A stretch of DNA of 26,498 nucleotides from CAG-1138 sp964495385 (lineage in GTDB: Bacteria > Bacillota > Clostridia > Christensenellales > CAG-917). The stretch's first letter is position 1. The number at the start of each line of letters is the position of its first letter. Under the pieces are notes generated by a model. That model was given only the letters and a program-made list of their open reading frames with translations. It had not been told where the DNA came from and did no database searches. This document shows, in pieces, positions 14,348 to 23,371 of this stretch. Position numbers and translations under genes: made by a program. The DNA lies in assembly GCA_964495385.1 (NCBI GenBank), contig CAZBVO010000021.1:1-26498 (forward strand), in the 5' to 3' direction.

Positions 14348-16264
14348 ATGAGAAAAGAAGAACAAAATTGTTTTTTATACAGTCCGACAAAAAGGATAAC
14401 CGCGGCGGTTGCCGTCGTAATTGTGGTTTTTACGGCGGTTTTCGGAAGATTTGTGTACGTTCAGGCGTTTTGGGGCGAAGATTTGACGGCTAAGGCGGCC
14501 GATCAGTGGATGCGCGACTTGCCGTTGACGGCCGAAAGGGGAAAAATATTGGATTCCGAAGGCGTTGTGCTGGCCTCGTCGACAACTGTTTTTACGGTGT
14601 ACGTCCGTCCGAATGCTGTTACCGAACCCGAGGCCGTGGCATCGCTGTTGAAAAACACGCTGGGTGCCGATGCCGAAAAATTGCTTACAAAAATCAAAGC
14701 GCACAAGGTGTCGGAAATAACCGTGGCGAAAGGTGTCGAAAAATCGGTTATGCTTCAAATAAAAGACAGCGGTTTGGAGGGAATTTACTTTTCGCAGTCG
14801 GTGAAGCGGTACTATCCGTACGGCGATTTCATGACTCAGCTTTTGGGTTTTTGCGATTCGGACGTTAAGGGGCAAAGCGGTTTGGAAAGCTACTACGAGG
14901 ATTACCTTAAAGGTATCGACGGAGCGGTTTTGACCGAAACGGATTTGGTCGGAAAGGAACTCGAGAGCGGCAAGCAAACGTATATTCCGTCCGTTTCGGG
15001 GTTAAACTTAACCACGACTCTGGATTTTAAAGTGCAGATGACCATCGAGGGTGCTTTGGAAAAGGCGATGGCCGCAACCAATGCGAAAAGCGCAAGCTGT
15101 ATGGTTATGGACGCATCCACGGGTGCGGTGCTTGCCATGAGCTGCAAGCCCGATTTCGATTTAAACAACGTTCCGCGCGACGACGTGGCTTCGCTGTTTG
15201 CAAAAAGCAAAAATTTGTTGGTGTCAACGGTGTACGAACCGGGAAGCACTTTCAAAATACTGACTTCGGCAATTGCGTTGGAAGAAGGGGTGTTTTCGGA
15301 CGGCAAGCGTTTTTACTGCGCGGGCTCCAGAATTGTGGACGGGCAAAAAATCAAATGCTGGAAATCGAAGGGGCACGGCAGTCAGACTTTTGCCGAAGGC
15401 GTAAAAAACAGCTGCAACTGCGTGTTTATGGACAGCGCTTTGGCTATCGGAACCGAGGTTTTTTACGATTATTTGGAGCGGTTCGGCCTAAAAAACAAAA
15501 CGGGAATAGACGTAGTCGGCGAAACTTCGGGCTTGTTTTTGAACGAAAAAAACGTAAAATCGGTTGATTTGGCACGCATCGGCTTCGGTCAGGCGGTTGC
15601 CGTAACGCCGGTGGGACTTTTAGCGGCGGTGGCGGCCTGCGTCAACGGCGGAGTGTCGGTGGAACCGTATATTTTGGAAAGTGCTTCGGATGGCGAGGGG
15701 CGAGAAGCGTACAGACATCGCACCGTCGAAGGGGAACGGATAATAAGCGAAACGACTTCCGAAAAGCTTTGTCAAATGCTTTATGCCGTAGTTTCGGAAG
15801 GGGGCGGCAAAGGGGCATACGTTTCCGGCTACGACATAGGCGGCAAAACGGGTACGGCGCAAAAATATGCCGACGGCAAAATAGCGTCGGGGAAATATAT
15901 TTCGAGTTTCATCGGTTTTTCGGACGTAGGGGGCAGACGGATTTTGGTTTTGTTTATGGTTGACGAGCCTGTCGGGCCTTATTACGGAAGCATAGTTGCC
16001 GCTCCGTACGTCGGCGAAATTTTTAAGGGAATATTCGCACGCTACGGCGCCGAGCCTAAGTATTCCGAAACCGACGCGGCGCTTTCGAAAACTTTTTTGA
16101 TGCCCGACGTAACGGGATTGACGGTTTCGGAGGCCAAAAGAGTGCTTGACTTGGCGGGCGTTTATTTCGAAACGGACGGAGAGGGCTCGGTGATTTCGGA
16201 GCAAATTCCTGCGGCGGGGGCGGAGATTGACGGAAAAACGGTTGCGCTTTTGGTTACAAATTGA
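14348..16264 (+). CDS. Class B penicillin-binding protein with PASTA domain (FtsI/SpoVD-like)
   Basis: This transpeptidase cross-links septal (or spore cortex) peptidoglycan with its partner FtsW/SpoVE. In the 638-residue version there is one N-terminal membrane helix (about 17-37), the PBP dimerisation domain with the RGKILDSEG block (64-72), and the transpeptidase domain with all active-site motifs: STFK (300-303), SCN (355-357) and KTGT (500-503). The last 55 residues form one PASTA domain (MPDVTGLTVSEAKRVLDLAG). Only one such gene is present, so FtsI and SpoVD roles cannot be separated. The start is uncertain: ATG 14348 and ATG 14318 are in frame and neither has a well-spaced ribosome binding site; AAGG lies 13 bases before 14348. 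The outside domain holds about nine cysteines, unusual for an exported enzyme but tolerable in a strict anaerobe. Confidence 0.9.
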   Translation: MRKEEQNCFLYSPTKRITAAVAVVIVVFTAVFGRFVYVQAFWGEDLTAKAADQWMRDLPLTAERGKILDSEGVVLASSTTVFTVYVRPNAVTEPEAVASLLKNTLGADAEKLLTKIKAHKVSEITVAKGVEKSVMLQIKDSGLEGIYFSQSVKRYYPYGDFMTQLLGFCDSDVKGQSGLESYYEDYLKGIDGAVLTETDLVGKELESGKQTYIPSVSGLNLTTTLDFKVQMTIEGALEKAMAATNAKSASCMVMDASTGAVLAMSCKPDFDLNNVPRDDVASLFAKSKNLLVSTVYEPGSTFKILTSAIALEEGVFSDGKRFYCAGSRIVDGQKIKCWKSKGHGSQTFAEGVKNSCNCVFMDSALAIGTEVFYDYLERFGLKNKTGIDVVGETSGLFLNEKNVKSVDLARIGFGQAVAVTPVGLLAAVAACVNGGVSVEPYILESASDGEGREAYRHRTVEGERIISETTSEKLCQMLYAVVSEGGGKGAYVSGYDIGGKTGTAQKYADGKIASGKYISSFIGFSDVGGRRILVLFMVDEPVGPYYGSIVAAPYVGEIFKGIFARYGAEPKYSETDAALSKTFLMPDVTGLTVSEAKRVLDLAGVYFETDGEGSVISEQIPAAGAEIDGKTVALLVTN

Positions 16265-16291
16265 CTTTAAAGGTCGATTTTCGCCTTACCG

Positions 16292-16320
16292 TTGACTCGG
16301 TTATTATTACATAATAAGAT
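16292..16320 (+). promoter_or_regulatory. Internal promoter of murE-mraY-murD-ftsW-murA-ftsQ
   Basis: TTGACT (16292-16297) and TAAGAT (16315-16320) are 17 bases apart in the 88-base gap after the PBP gene. Predicted start is near 16327, with AGAGG and the murE ATG following at 16342-16353. Confidence 0.55.
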
Positions 16321-16352
16321 AGGTTGGAAAAACATTTGAAAAGAGGTTGACT

Positions 16353-17798
16353 ATGAGAAAACTTTCAGACCTTTTGGTCGGCGTGGCCGATGTAAACGCC
16401 GACGTGAACGCCGATATCGAAGTTACGGGAATTTCCGTTTGCGGCCATAAAACCGAACCGGGAAATTTGTTTGTTTGCCTAAAAGGCAAAAATGCCGACG
16501 GACACGACTTTGCTTTAAATGCGCAGATGCTCGGAGCCGTTGCCGTGGTTGCCGAACGTGAGGTGGATTGCAGCTTGCCGCAAATTATCGTCCCCGACAC
16601 CAGAGAAGCGTATGCGAAAATAAGCAAAAACTATTTCGGTTCGGCATCGGACAATTTGAAAATAGTTGCGATTGTAGGGACAAACGGCAAAACGTCTACC
16701 GCCAAAATACTTGCCGAAATGCTGTCGGAGTCGGGCGTCGAAGTGGGTGTAATCGGCACCAACGGGGCAACTTACGTCGGAAAAACCGTGCAGACGGATA
16801 TGACCACTCCCGATCCTTTCGAAATGCACCGCCTGTTTTTTAAAATGCAAAAAGCGGGGGTTGAGGTTGTGGTTATGGAAGTGTCCGCTCACGCGATTGC
16901 GCTTAAAAAAACCGCTGGAACGGTGTCGGACGTTGCGGTTTTTACCAATTTTTCGCAGGACCACCTCGATTATTTTGGGGATATGAAAACATATTCCGAG
17001 GTAAAAAAGGGCTATTTTTGTAAAAATTCGACAAAATTTGCAATTATCAACGTCGATGATGAAATCGGACGGCAAATTTTGAACTCGGCAGACGTCGCTT
17101 CGGTGTCGTACGGGCTTGAAAATCCGTCCGACGTTTTTGCAATCGACGTGTTGCACGGGGCGACGGGAACCCGATTTGTCGTAAATCTGTTCGACGACGT
17201 GTTTGAAGTCAAAACGGCGTTGCACGGTTTGCACAACGTTTACAATTTGCTTGCCGCAATGACGGCGGCAAAAGTTTTGGGGGTGAAAAGAGAATGTATG
17301 CTTTCGGCTCTCGAAAAACTCAAAAGCATACCCGGCCGATTCGAGACCGCCGATTTTAACGGGGCCAAAATCGTGGTTGATTTTGCGCATACGCCCGACG
17401 GACTGCGAAATCTTTTGAAAACCGCAAGAGAACTTTGCTCGGGAAATCTTTGGGCGGTTTTTGGTTGCGGCGGCGACAGGGACAAAAGTAAACGCCCGAT
17501 AATGGGGAAGATTGCCACCGACCTGGCCGACAAAGTGGTTTTGACGTCGGACAATCCGAGAAGCGAGCGTCCGTCGGACATAATTGCCGACATACTTTCG
17601 GGGGCCGATTCGGCAAAATGCATCATGATTTCGGACAGGCGGTCGGCCGTCGATTTCGTTTTGGAAAACGTCAAAAGCGGCGACGTTGCGGTTTTTGCGG
17701 GAAAGGGTGCGGAAAACTATATTGAAATCGGAGGAGTAAAGCACCCTTACAACGACTTGAAGGAAATCACGTCCAAAATAAGGAGCAAAACGTGTTGA
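16353..17798 (+). CDS. murE: UDP-MurNAc-tripeptide ligase (meso-DAP-adding type)
   Basis: MurE adds the third amino acid to UDP-MurNAc-L-Ala-D-Glu in the cytoplasm. The 481-residue protein has the Mur ligase ATP loop GTNGKTS (109-115), the TTPDPFEMH substrate block (151-159), the carbamylated lysine K218 (EVKKGYF) and the C-terminal GCGGDRDKSKRP block. The specificity motif reads DNPR (400-403), the form that marks meso-diaminopimelate ligases; lysine-adding enzymes have a different tetrad. The ATG at 16353 with AGAGG six bases upstream is preferred over an in-frame TTG at 16347. It overlaps mraY by seven bases. murF, which normally follows, is absent. Confidence 0.96.
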   Translation: MRKLSDLLVGVADVNADVNADIEVTGISVCGHKTEPGNLFVCLKGKNADGHDFALNAQMLGAVAVVAEREVDCSLPQIIVPDTREAYAKISKNYFGSASDNLKIVAIVGTNGKTSTAKILAEMLSESGVEVGVIGTNGATYVGKTVQTDMTTPDPFEMHRLFFKMQKAGVEVVVMEVSAHAIALKKTAGTVSDVAVFTNFSQDHLDYFGDMKTYSEVKKGYFCKNSTKFAIINVDDEIGRQILNSADVASVSYGLENPSDVFAIDVLHGATGTRFVVNLFDDVFEVKTALHGLHNVYNLLAAMTAAKVLGVKRECMLSALEKLKSIPGRFETADFNGAKIVVDFAHTPDGLRNLLKTARELCSGNLWAVFGCGGDRDKSKRPIMGKIATDLADKVVLTSDNPRSERPSDIIADILSGADSAKCIMISDRRSAVDFVLENVKSGDVAVFAGKGAENYIEIGGVKHPYNDLKEITSKIRSKTC

Positions 17799-18796
17799 GC
17801 GGCGCACTTAGACTGTCGGTTGCGGCCGTCTGTTCGTTTGCTTTCGGGATGTTGCTTGCGCCGGCCGTTATAAAATTGACCAAAAAACTTAAGGCCGGTC
17901 AGGTGATTTTGGGCTACGTCGAACAGCATAAGGCAAAGTCCGGCACGCCTACCATGGGCGGTTTTATCTTTATACTGCCGATGATTGCTTTTTCGCTTAT
18001 TTTCGGCTACTCAAAAACAAATGCGGTTGTTTCGGCGACCGTAGCCGCCTATGCGGTTTTGGGATTTTTGGACGATTTCATCAAAATACGTTATCGGCAA
18101 AATCAAGGTTTGAAAGCCTATCAAAAGCTTGTCGGGCAATTGGGAATTGCCGTGCTTGTGGCCGTTTACGCTTACAAAAATCCGCTTCTCGGGCAGCAAA
18201 TAACCTTGCCGTTTTCGCAAAATACGCTCGACTTGAAAGGTTGGTACGTTCCGTTTGTCATGCTGGTGCTGATTGCCTCGACCAATGCGGTGAACCTTAC
18301 GGACGGGTTGGACGGGCTTGCGGGAAGCGTCGGAGTGGTGTACTTTGCGGCTTTTTCGGCAATATGCGCGTTGCTTGCGACGTCGGCGGCGAACTCGGGC
18401 GAAACGCTTTACGGCGAAGAACTTGAAAGTTTGTCGGTGTTTTGTGCGGCAACGGTGGGTGCGCTGTGCGCTTTTTTGTGGCACAATTCAAATCCTGCCG
18501 AAATCATGATGGGCGACACCGGTTCGCTGGCGCTGGGCGGAGCAGTGGGAATCGTGGGCATTTTTACCCGTTCGCCTTTTTTGGTGGTCATCGTCGGAAT
18601 AATGTACACGGTCGGTTGCATATCTGTAATAATGCAGGTGATTGCGTTTAAACTTACGGGAAAAAGAATATTTAAAATGTCGCCGTATCACCACCACCTC
18701 GAAAAAAGCGGTGTTAAGGAACAAAAAATCGTTTGGTGGTACGTCATCGTAAGTTTGCTTTTCGCATCGGTTGCAATAAGCAGTTTGGGAGTGTAA
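17792..18796 (+). CDS. mraY: Phospho-MurNAc-pentapeptide transferase MraY
   Basis: MraY transfers phospho-MurNAc-pentapeptide to undecaprenyl phosphate, forming lipid I in the cytoplasmic membrane. The 334-residue polytopic protein has the expected motifs: GTPTMGG (51-57), DD of FLDDFIK (94-95), NLTDGLDG (168-175), MGDTGS (240-245) and SPYHHHLEKSG (297-307). About ten hydrophobic segments are visible. The start is GTG 17792 with AGGAG six bases upstream, within the end of murE, so translation is probably coupled. The stop lies three bases before murD. Confidence 0.97.
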   Translation: MLSGALRLSVAAVCSFAFGMLLAPAVIKLTKKLKAGQVILGYVEQHKAKSGTPTMGGFIFILPMIAFSLIFGYSKTNAVVSATVAAYAVLGFLDDFIKIRYRQNQGLKAYQKLVGQLGIAVLVAVYAYKNPLLGQQITLPFSQNTLDLKGWYVPFVMLVLIASTNAVNLTDGLDGLAGSVGVVYFAAFSAICALLATSAANSGETLYGEELESLSVFCAATVGALCAFLWHNSNPAEIMMGDTGSLALGGAVGIVGIFTRSPFLVVIVGIMYTVGCISVIMQVIAFKLTGKRIFKMSPYHHHLEKSGVKEQKIVWWYVIVSLLFASVAISSLGV

Positions 18797-18799
18797 AAG

Positions 18800-20116
18800 A
18801 TGATTAACGCCTTAAAAGGCAAAAAAGCGTTGGTTTACGGCTACGGCATAAGCGGCAAAGCGGCCGCAAAGTTGTTGGCCGAAAAGGGAGCGAAAGTTTA
18901 CGTTTACGACGACAAAAAGGTCGAGTCGGAATTTTTGCAGGCAACAAATCCGTCCGAACTTTTAAGCTCGTTGGATTTGGTGGTCGCATCGCCGTCCGTG
19001 CGTCCCGATTGCTACATATTAAAAAGGGCAAAGGAAGAGGGGATAGAAGTGATAGGCGAGTTGGAGCTTGCTTACGCTTTTTGCGATTCTGAAATAGTTG
19101 CGGTCACGGGAACCAACGGCAAAACCACCGTGTGCAAAATGATTGCCGAAACCGTCGAAGCGTCGGGAAGACGTGCCGAAACGGTGGGGAACTATGGCGT
19201 TGCGTTTTCCGAAAAGGTTTCGGATTTGGGATTCGACGACGTGGCGGTGGTGGAGGCTTCGAGCTTTCAGCTGTCGCTAATCGACGGTTTCGAGCCGGAA
19301 ATCGCACTTCTTTTGAACGTTAAGCCCGACCATTTGGATTATCACGGCGGTTTTGGCGAGTACGTCGAGGCCAAAGCGGCCATTTTGAAAAATCAAACCA
19401 AGCGTGATGCCGCGATTTTCAATTTCGACGATGCCGAAAGTTTGGCACTTGCGGCAAAAAGTAGGGCGAATAACTACTATTTTAGCAAAAAAACGAGAGT
19501 TAGAGGCGCATTTGTCGAAAAAAACGTAATATATTTTGAGGACGAACACCGCACGGAGATTATGAATGTAGAGGATTTGCAGCTCGAAGGGGCGCACAAT
19601 CTCGAAAACGCACTCGCCGCAGTCGCGGCGGCAATGCTTTTGGGAATAAACCCTAAGATTATCGCTTCGGTTTTAAAAAGATTTCGCTTGCCCGATTTCA
19701 GAATGCGCTTTACGGGCGAAAAGGCAGGAAAGCGGTTTTACAACGACAGCAAAGGGACAAACGTTTCCGCAACGCTTGCGGCGGTAGGCTCGGTCGAGGG
19801 CGAAACTCTTTTGATACTCGGCGGAAGCGACAAGGGGGAGAACTTCGACGAGCTGTTTTCACGGTTGCCCGACAACGTTGTGCGCATACTCGTTACGGGA
19901 GCAAACGCCGACAAAATAATCGACAGTGCCATACGCTTGGGGCGCACCGACGTATCATATCGGTCGACTTTGAAAGAATGTGTTACGGAAAGTTTTGCAT
20001 TTTGGGGCAAAAACGTCGTTTTTTCGCCAAGTTCGGCCAGTTTTGACAAATTTTCCGACTACGTCGAGAGGGGCCGTGCTTTCGATAAGTACTTTTCGGA
20101 ACTGCCGGATGCGTAA
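18800..20116 (+). CDS. murD: UDP-MurNAc-L-alanine:D-glutamate ligase MurD
   Basis: MurD adds D-glutamate to UDP-MurNAc-L-Ala. The 438-residue protein opens with a Rossmann-like uracil-binding domain (KALVYGYGISGKAAAKLL), then the ATP loop GTNGKTT (104-110), NVKPDHLDYHG (173-183), the carbamylated lysine K192 and NDSKGTN (315-321). GGGAG near 18787 serves the ATG. Its last eight bases overlap the start of ftsW, again suggesting coupling within this unit. Confidence 0.97.
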   Translation: MINALKGKKALVYGYGISGKAAAKLLAEKGAKVYVYDDKKVESEFLQATNPSELLSSLDLVVASPSVRPDCYILKRAKEEGIEVIGELELAYAFCDSEIVAVTGTNGKTTVCKMIAETVEASGRRAETVGNYGVAFSEKVSDLGFDDVAVVEASSFQLSLIDGFEPEIALLLNVKPDHLDYHGGFGEYVEAKAAILKNQTKRDAAIFNFDDAESLALAAKSRANNYYFSKKTRVRGAFVEKNVIYFEDEHRTEIMNVEDLQLEGAHNLENALAAVAAAMLLGINPKIIASVLKRFRLPDFRMRFTGEKAGKRFYNDSKGTNVSATLAAVGSVEGETLLILGGSDKGENFDELFSRLPDNVVRILVTGANADKIIDSAIRLGRTDVSYRSTLKECVTESFAFWGKNVVFSPSSASFDKFSDYVERGRAFDKYFSELPDA

Positions 20117-21209
20117 AATTCGGCCTAAAATACCCTTAATAGCCGTGTTTTTGTCGGTTTTCGGGGTGGTTATGATCTATTCGGCCTCGTCATATTCGGC
20201 GTTGAAGAACTACGGTGATGCGTTTTTTTATGTCAAAAAGCAGCTTTTTGCCTTATTTTTGGGAATTTTGGCAATGATTTTGATGTTTTTTGTCAATCTT
20301 GAAAAATTGCGCGGTTATTCTTACGTCGTTTACGCCGCGGGCTTGTTGTTGCTTGCGGCTGTTTTCGTACCCGGTTTGGGTGTTGAAAGCTACGGTGCGA
20401 AAAGATGGCTCAATCTGGGATTTGCAACCGTGCAACCGTCGGAATACGCAAAATTTACAACGGTTTTTGCTCTTGCCGATTTTATGGCGGACAGGGACAT
20501 GCGCAAGTTTAAAAACTTTGCGATTGCGCTTTGCATCGGACTTGCCGAATGCGTCTTGATTATTTTGGAACCCAACATGAGCATCACCGTTTGTGCCGCC
20601 GCGGTTACGGCGATTATGATTTTCGTCGCAGGCGCCAAAATGAAAACTTTTGCCATGCTGGGCGGAGGTGCGGCAATTGCGCTTCCCGTTCTTATCGTTG
20701 CCGAGCCGTACCGACTAAAAAGGCTGTCCGCATTTTTGGATCCGTGGAGCTCGCCCAAAGGAGAGGGCTATCAGTTGATACAAAGTTACTATGCGTTGGG
20801 CTCGGGCGGTCTGTTCGGCGTGGGGCTGTTTTGCAGCAGGCAAAAATATTTGTTTTTGCCCTTTTCCGAAAGCGATTTTATTTTGTCGGTGGTAGGGGAA
20901 GAGTTGGGGCTGTTCGGAGTTGCGGCCGTGCTGTTGCTGTTTGCGATTTTTTGCGTCGAGGGGTTTAAGGTCGCAAGGAGTGCGAGAAGTTCGTTTGAAT
21001 GCTATCTGGTTACGGGCATTACGTCGGTGGTTGCGGTGCAGGTTTTGGTAAATGCTGCAGTGGTCAGCGGAAGCATACCTCCTACGGGGCTTCCTTTGCC
21101 GTTTATGTCGGCCGGCGGAAGCAGTTTGGTTGCTTTTTTGGCGGCGACGGGTGTGATAATGAACGTTTCGGCGCACGGAGACGTAAGTTTGACGAGGGCT
21201 TTTGTATGA
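20109..21209 (+). CDS. ftsW: SEDS-family septal peptidoglycan polymerase FtsW/SpoVE
   Basis: FtsW polymerises lipid II glycan strands together with its class B PBP. The 366-residue protein has about ten membrane segments and the SEDS marks: KRWLNLG...QPSEYAK, EPNMS, the DPW...GEGYQLIQS...LGSGGLFGVG loop, SDFILSVVGEELG with the presumed catalytic Asp, and PLPFMSAGGSSL near the end. The usual GLGNSxQKxxYLPExHTDFI segment reads GLFCSRQKYLFLPFSESDFI, a divergent form that keeps the Asp. The longer frame beginning near 19980 lies within murD and lacks homology; ATG 20109 begins directly before the first membrane helix and overlaps the murD stop. A sporulation (SpoVE) role cannot be excluded, as this is the only SEDS gene in the window. 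Confidence 0.93.
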   Translation: MRKIRPKIPLIAVFLSVFGVVMIYSASSYSALKNYGDAFFYVKKQLFALFLGILAMILMFFVNLEKLRGYSYVVYAAGLLLLAAVFVPGLGVESYGAKRWLNLGFATVQPSEYAKFTTVFALADFMADRDMRKFKNFAIALCIGLAECVLIILEPNMSITVCAAAVTAIMIFVAGAKMKTFAMLGGGAAIALPVLIVAEPYRLKRLSAFLDPWSSPKGEGYQLIQSYYALGSGGLFGVGLFCSRQKYLFLPFSESDFILSVVGEELGLFGVAAVLLLFAIFCVEGFKVARSARSSFECYLVTGITSVVAVQVLVNAAVVSGSIPPTGLPLPFMSAGGSSLVAFLAATGVIMNVSAHGDVSLTRAFV

Positions 21210-22456
21210 GTTGTTTTGAAATAGAAGGCGGACGGAAGCTGTTTGGAGACGTGAGCATACCTGCGGCAAAAAACGCCGTGTTGCCCATTCTGGCGGCCTC
21301 GGTCATTTCCGACGAGACCACCGTAATCGAAAACTGCCCGAACATTTCGGACGTAAGTGCAATGGTCGAAATACTGTCGTCGCTCGGGGCGGAAGTTAGG
21401 CAAAACGGGAGAGATATTTCGGTTTCCGGCGAAGTAAAACCGCTTAAAATCGATGCCGCCCTTGCTGGGAAGATGCGCAGCAGCGTGTTTTTGCTGGGAA
21501 GCCTTTTGGCTTCGTCGGGGTATGCGGTGCTTGCGAGCCCGGGCGGATGTAACATAGGCGCGCGCCCGATAGACATACACGTCGAGGGACTTAAAGGTTT
21601 GAACGTCAAAATTCAAGAAACGTCGGACGGATTTTTGATTTGCGACGGCAAAAATATGCGCCCGGGCGAGGTACGCCTAAAAGGCGTAAGCGTCGGTGCC
21701 ACCGAAAATATGATGACCGCTTCCGTTTTGTTGCCCGGTCGTACCGTGATTAAAAATGCGGCAAAAGAGCCCGAAATAGTGGATTTGCAAAACTTTTTGA
21801 ACGCTTCGGGGGCAAAAATAAGCGGCGCGGGAACGGATACCGTCGAAATAGAAGGGGTGCAAAAACTGCACGGAACGGTTTACGGGGCCATTCCTGACCG
21901 CATAGTTGCAGGGACTTTGATGTGTGCGGTTGCCGCATGCGGCGGAGAAGTGCGCCTGACCGACGTTTTTTTGCCGCACCTTGACGGGATAATCCGAAAA
22001 CTTGCTAAAAGCGCTTGCAAGTTTAGTGTCGATTGTGCTAATATAGTTGTGTTCTCCGACTCGAGGCCTAAGGCTTTCGGGTTGTCGACGGGGCCCTATC
22101 CGCAGTTTCCGACCGATATGCAATCGCAGTTTATGACGGTTGCGGCGTTGGCGAAAGGGAAAAGCGTAATAAGGGAAAATTTGTTCGAAACAAGGTTCCG
22201 TCATGCAGAAGAGTTGCAAAAACTCGGTGCCGAAATAGTGATTTCGGGGCAAACGGCTTTTGTAGACGGAGTCGAACGGCTTTTGGGAACCGACGTCTGC
22301 TGTCACGATTTAAGGGGCGGTGCCGCAACGGTTTTGGCCGCACTTGCCGCAAACGGGAAATCCGTCGTTTCGGGTATCGAACACGTCGACAGGGGATACG
22401 AAAAATTCGAAAATACGCTTGCCTCGCTTGGGGCTGTGATAAAAAGGAAAGATTGA
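21206..22456 (+). CDS. murA: UDP-N-acetylglucosamine 1-carboxyvinyltransferase MurA
   Basis: MurA transfers enolpyruvate from PEP to UDP-GlcNAc, the first committed step of peptidoglycan synthesis and the target of fosfomycin. The 416-residue protein has K22-N23 (AAKNAVLP), R91 (KMRSS), and the catalytic loop Cys at position 115 in GGCNIGARPID, the same number as in E. coli; Cys rather than Asp predicts fosfomycin sensitivity of this copy. The ATG overlaps the ftsW stop (ATGA) and has GAGGG seven bases upstream. In this spot many Bacillota carry murG and murB, which are missing here. Confidence 0.96.
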   Translation: MSCFEIEGGRKLFGDVSIPAAKNAVLPILAASVISDETTVIENCPNISDVSAMVEILSSLGAEVRQNGRDISVSGEVKPLKIDAALAGKMRSSVFLLGSLLASSGYAVLASPGGCNIGARPIDIHVEGLKGLNVKIQETSDGFLICDGKNMRPGEVRLKGVSVGATENMMTASVLLPGRTVIKNAAKEPEIVDLQNFLNASGAKISGAGTDTVEIEGVQKLHGTVYGAIPDRIVAGTLMCAVAACGGEVRLTDVFLPHLDGIIRKLAKSACKFSVDCANIVVFSDSRPKAFGLSTGPYPQFPTDMQSQFMTVAALAKGKSVIRENLFETRFRHAEELQKLGAEIVISGQTAFVDGVERLLGTDVCCHDLRGGAATVLAALAANGKSVVSGIEHVDRGYEKFENTLASLGAVIKRKD

Positions 22457-23266
22457 ATGAACAAAAGGATGCTTTCGCTGCTGGTCGGGTTGGTGATCAT
22501 AGCGGTGCTTCTGGTTGTCAACGGCTGTGTGTTCGTGGTGAAGGGGATCGAAATCAAATACGAAACCCCTACGAACATGTCCGAAGAGGAGCAGCTTGAA
22601 TTCGACCAAAGCATAATCGACAACTCGGGCCTGGCGGTCGGTAAGAATATGTTTGTTATCCGTGAGAGCGTGGTGACCAAAAACATCGAACGTAACGTTA
22701 AGGACGTCGAGGTCGTTTCCATCGAGCGGTACATAAACAAAATCGTGCTGTACGTTGCGGTTCGCACGCCGGTTATGGCAATTCCGGTGGCGTCGGGCAT
22801 TTCGGATACCAAGTACGTTATCGTCGACAGCATGATGAAGGTTTTGAACGTGGTTGACGGAACGGAGGAGGAATTGGCAGGGCTTGCCGTTGTCGAAAGC
22901 ATTCCTCTCACCGGCGGTTCGGTTGTGATAGGGGAGACGCTCAGCACCGAATACGGCAACGTGGTTTACCAGCTTCAAAACGTTGCGGTAAGTTTTCAGT
23001 ATGCAGGCTTACAACCGAAAGAGTTCAGCAAATTTATAAGCACCATCCGCTTTACCGCAAACGAAATGACTTTGGTTACCAACGAAGGCGTTTCGCTTAT
23101 AATCGATTTGAAAGATTCAAATCACGTTGTCCTGACCACCGAGGACTTGGAGCACAGGGTTAAGCGTGCTTACGAGTGGTATCTGGCGGTCGGTCAAAAC
23201 GTGTCCGGCGGTTACGCCACCTACGATGCGGTGCAGGATGCTTACGCTTGGAATTCGAGTATTTAA
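22457..23266 (+). CDS. ftsQ: Cell division protein FtsQ/DivIB
   Basis: FtsQ/DivIB is a bitopic divisome protein that links early and late division proteins. The 269-residue protein has one N-terminal membrane helix (about 6-28) and an outside POTRA-like region at about 29-106 (VGKNMFVI...IERNVKDVEVVSIERYINKIVLYVAVRTPV), followed by a beta domain and a C-terminal Tyr-rich tail (about 240-269). The cytoplasmic tail is only about five residues, shorter than in most homologues. It starts directly at the murA stop with AAGGAAAG upstream and ends at a terminator. Identification rests on topology, POTRA features and position. Confidence 0.88.
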   Translation: MNKRMLSLLVGLVIIAVLLVVNGCVFVVKGIEIKYETPTNMSEEEQLEFDQSIIDNSGLAVGKNMFVIRESVVTKNIERNVKDVEVVSIERYINKIVLYVAVRTPVMAIPVASGISDTKYVIVDSMMKVLNVVDGTEEELAGLAVVESIPLTGGSVVIGETLSTEYGNVVYQLQNVAVSFQYAGLQPKEFSKFISTIRFTANEMTLVTNEGVSLIIDLKDSNHVVLTTEDLEHRVKRAYEWYLAVGQNVSGGYATYDAVQDAYAWNSSI

Positions 23267-23270
23267 CCAA

Positions 23271-23300
23271 AAAAACACGCCTAAAAGCGTGTTTTTCCTT
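23271..23300 (+). terminator. Terminator after ftsQ
   Basis: AAAAACACGC (23271-23280) pairs perfectly with GCGTGTTTTT (23287-23296) around CTAAAA, with a T-rich tail. It closes the murE-ftsQ unit and separates it from ftsA-ftsZ. Confidence 0.87.
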
Positions 23301-23371
23301 TTATGCGCACGCGAGCGCGCACGAATTTTCTAAAAATATATAAAATAATAAAAAATAATGCAAAAAATCAG

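Noticed and set aside
23303..23340. GC-rich alternating stretch with inverted repeat (GCGCAC...GCGCGC) after the ftsQ terminator
   Set aside because: No T-run, no repeat elsewhere in the window and too short to interpret.
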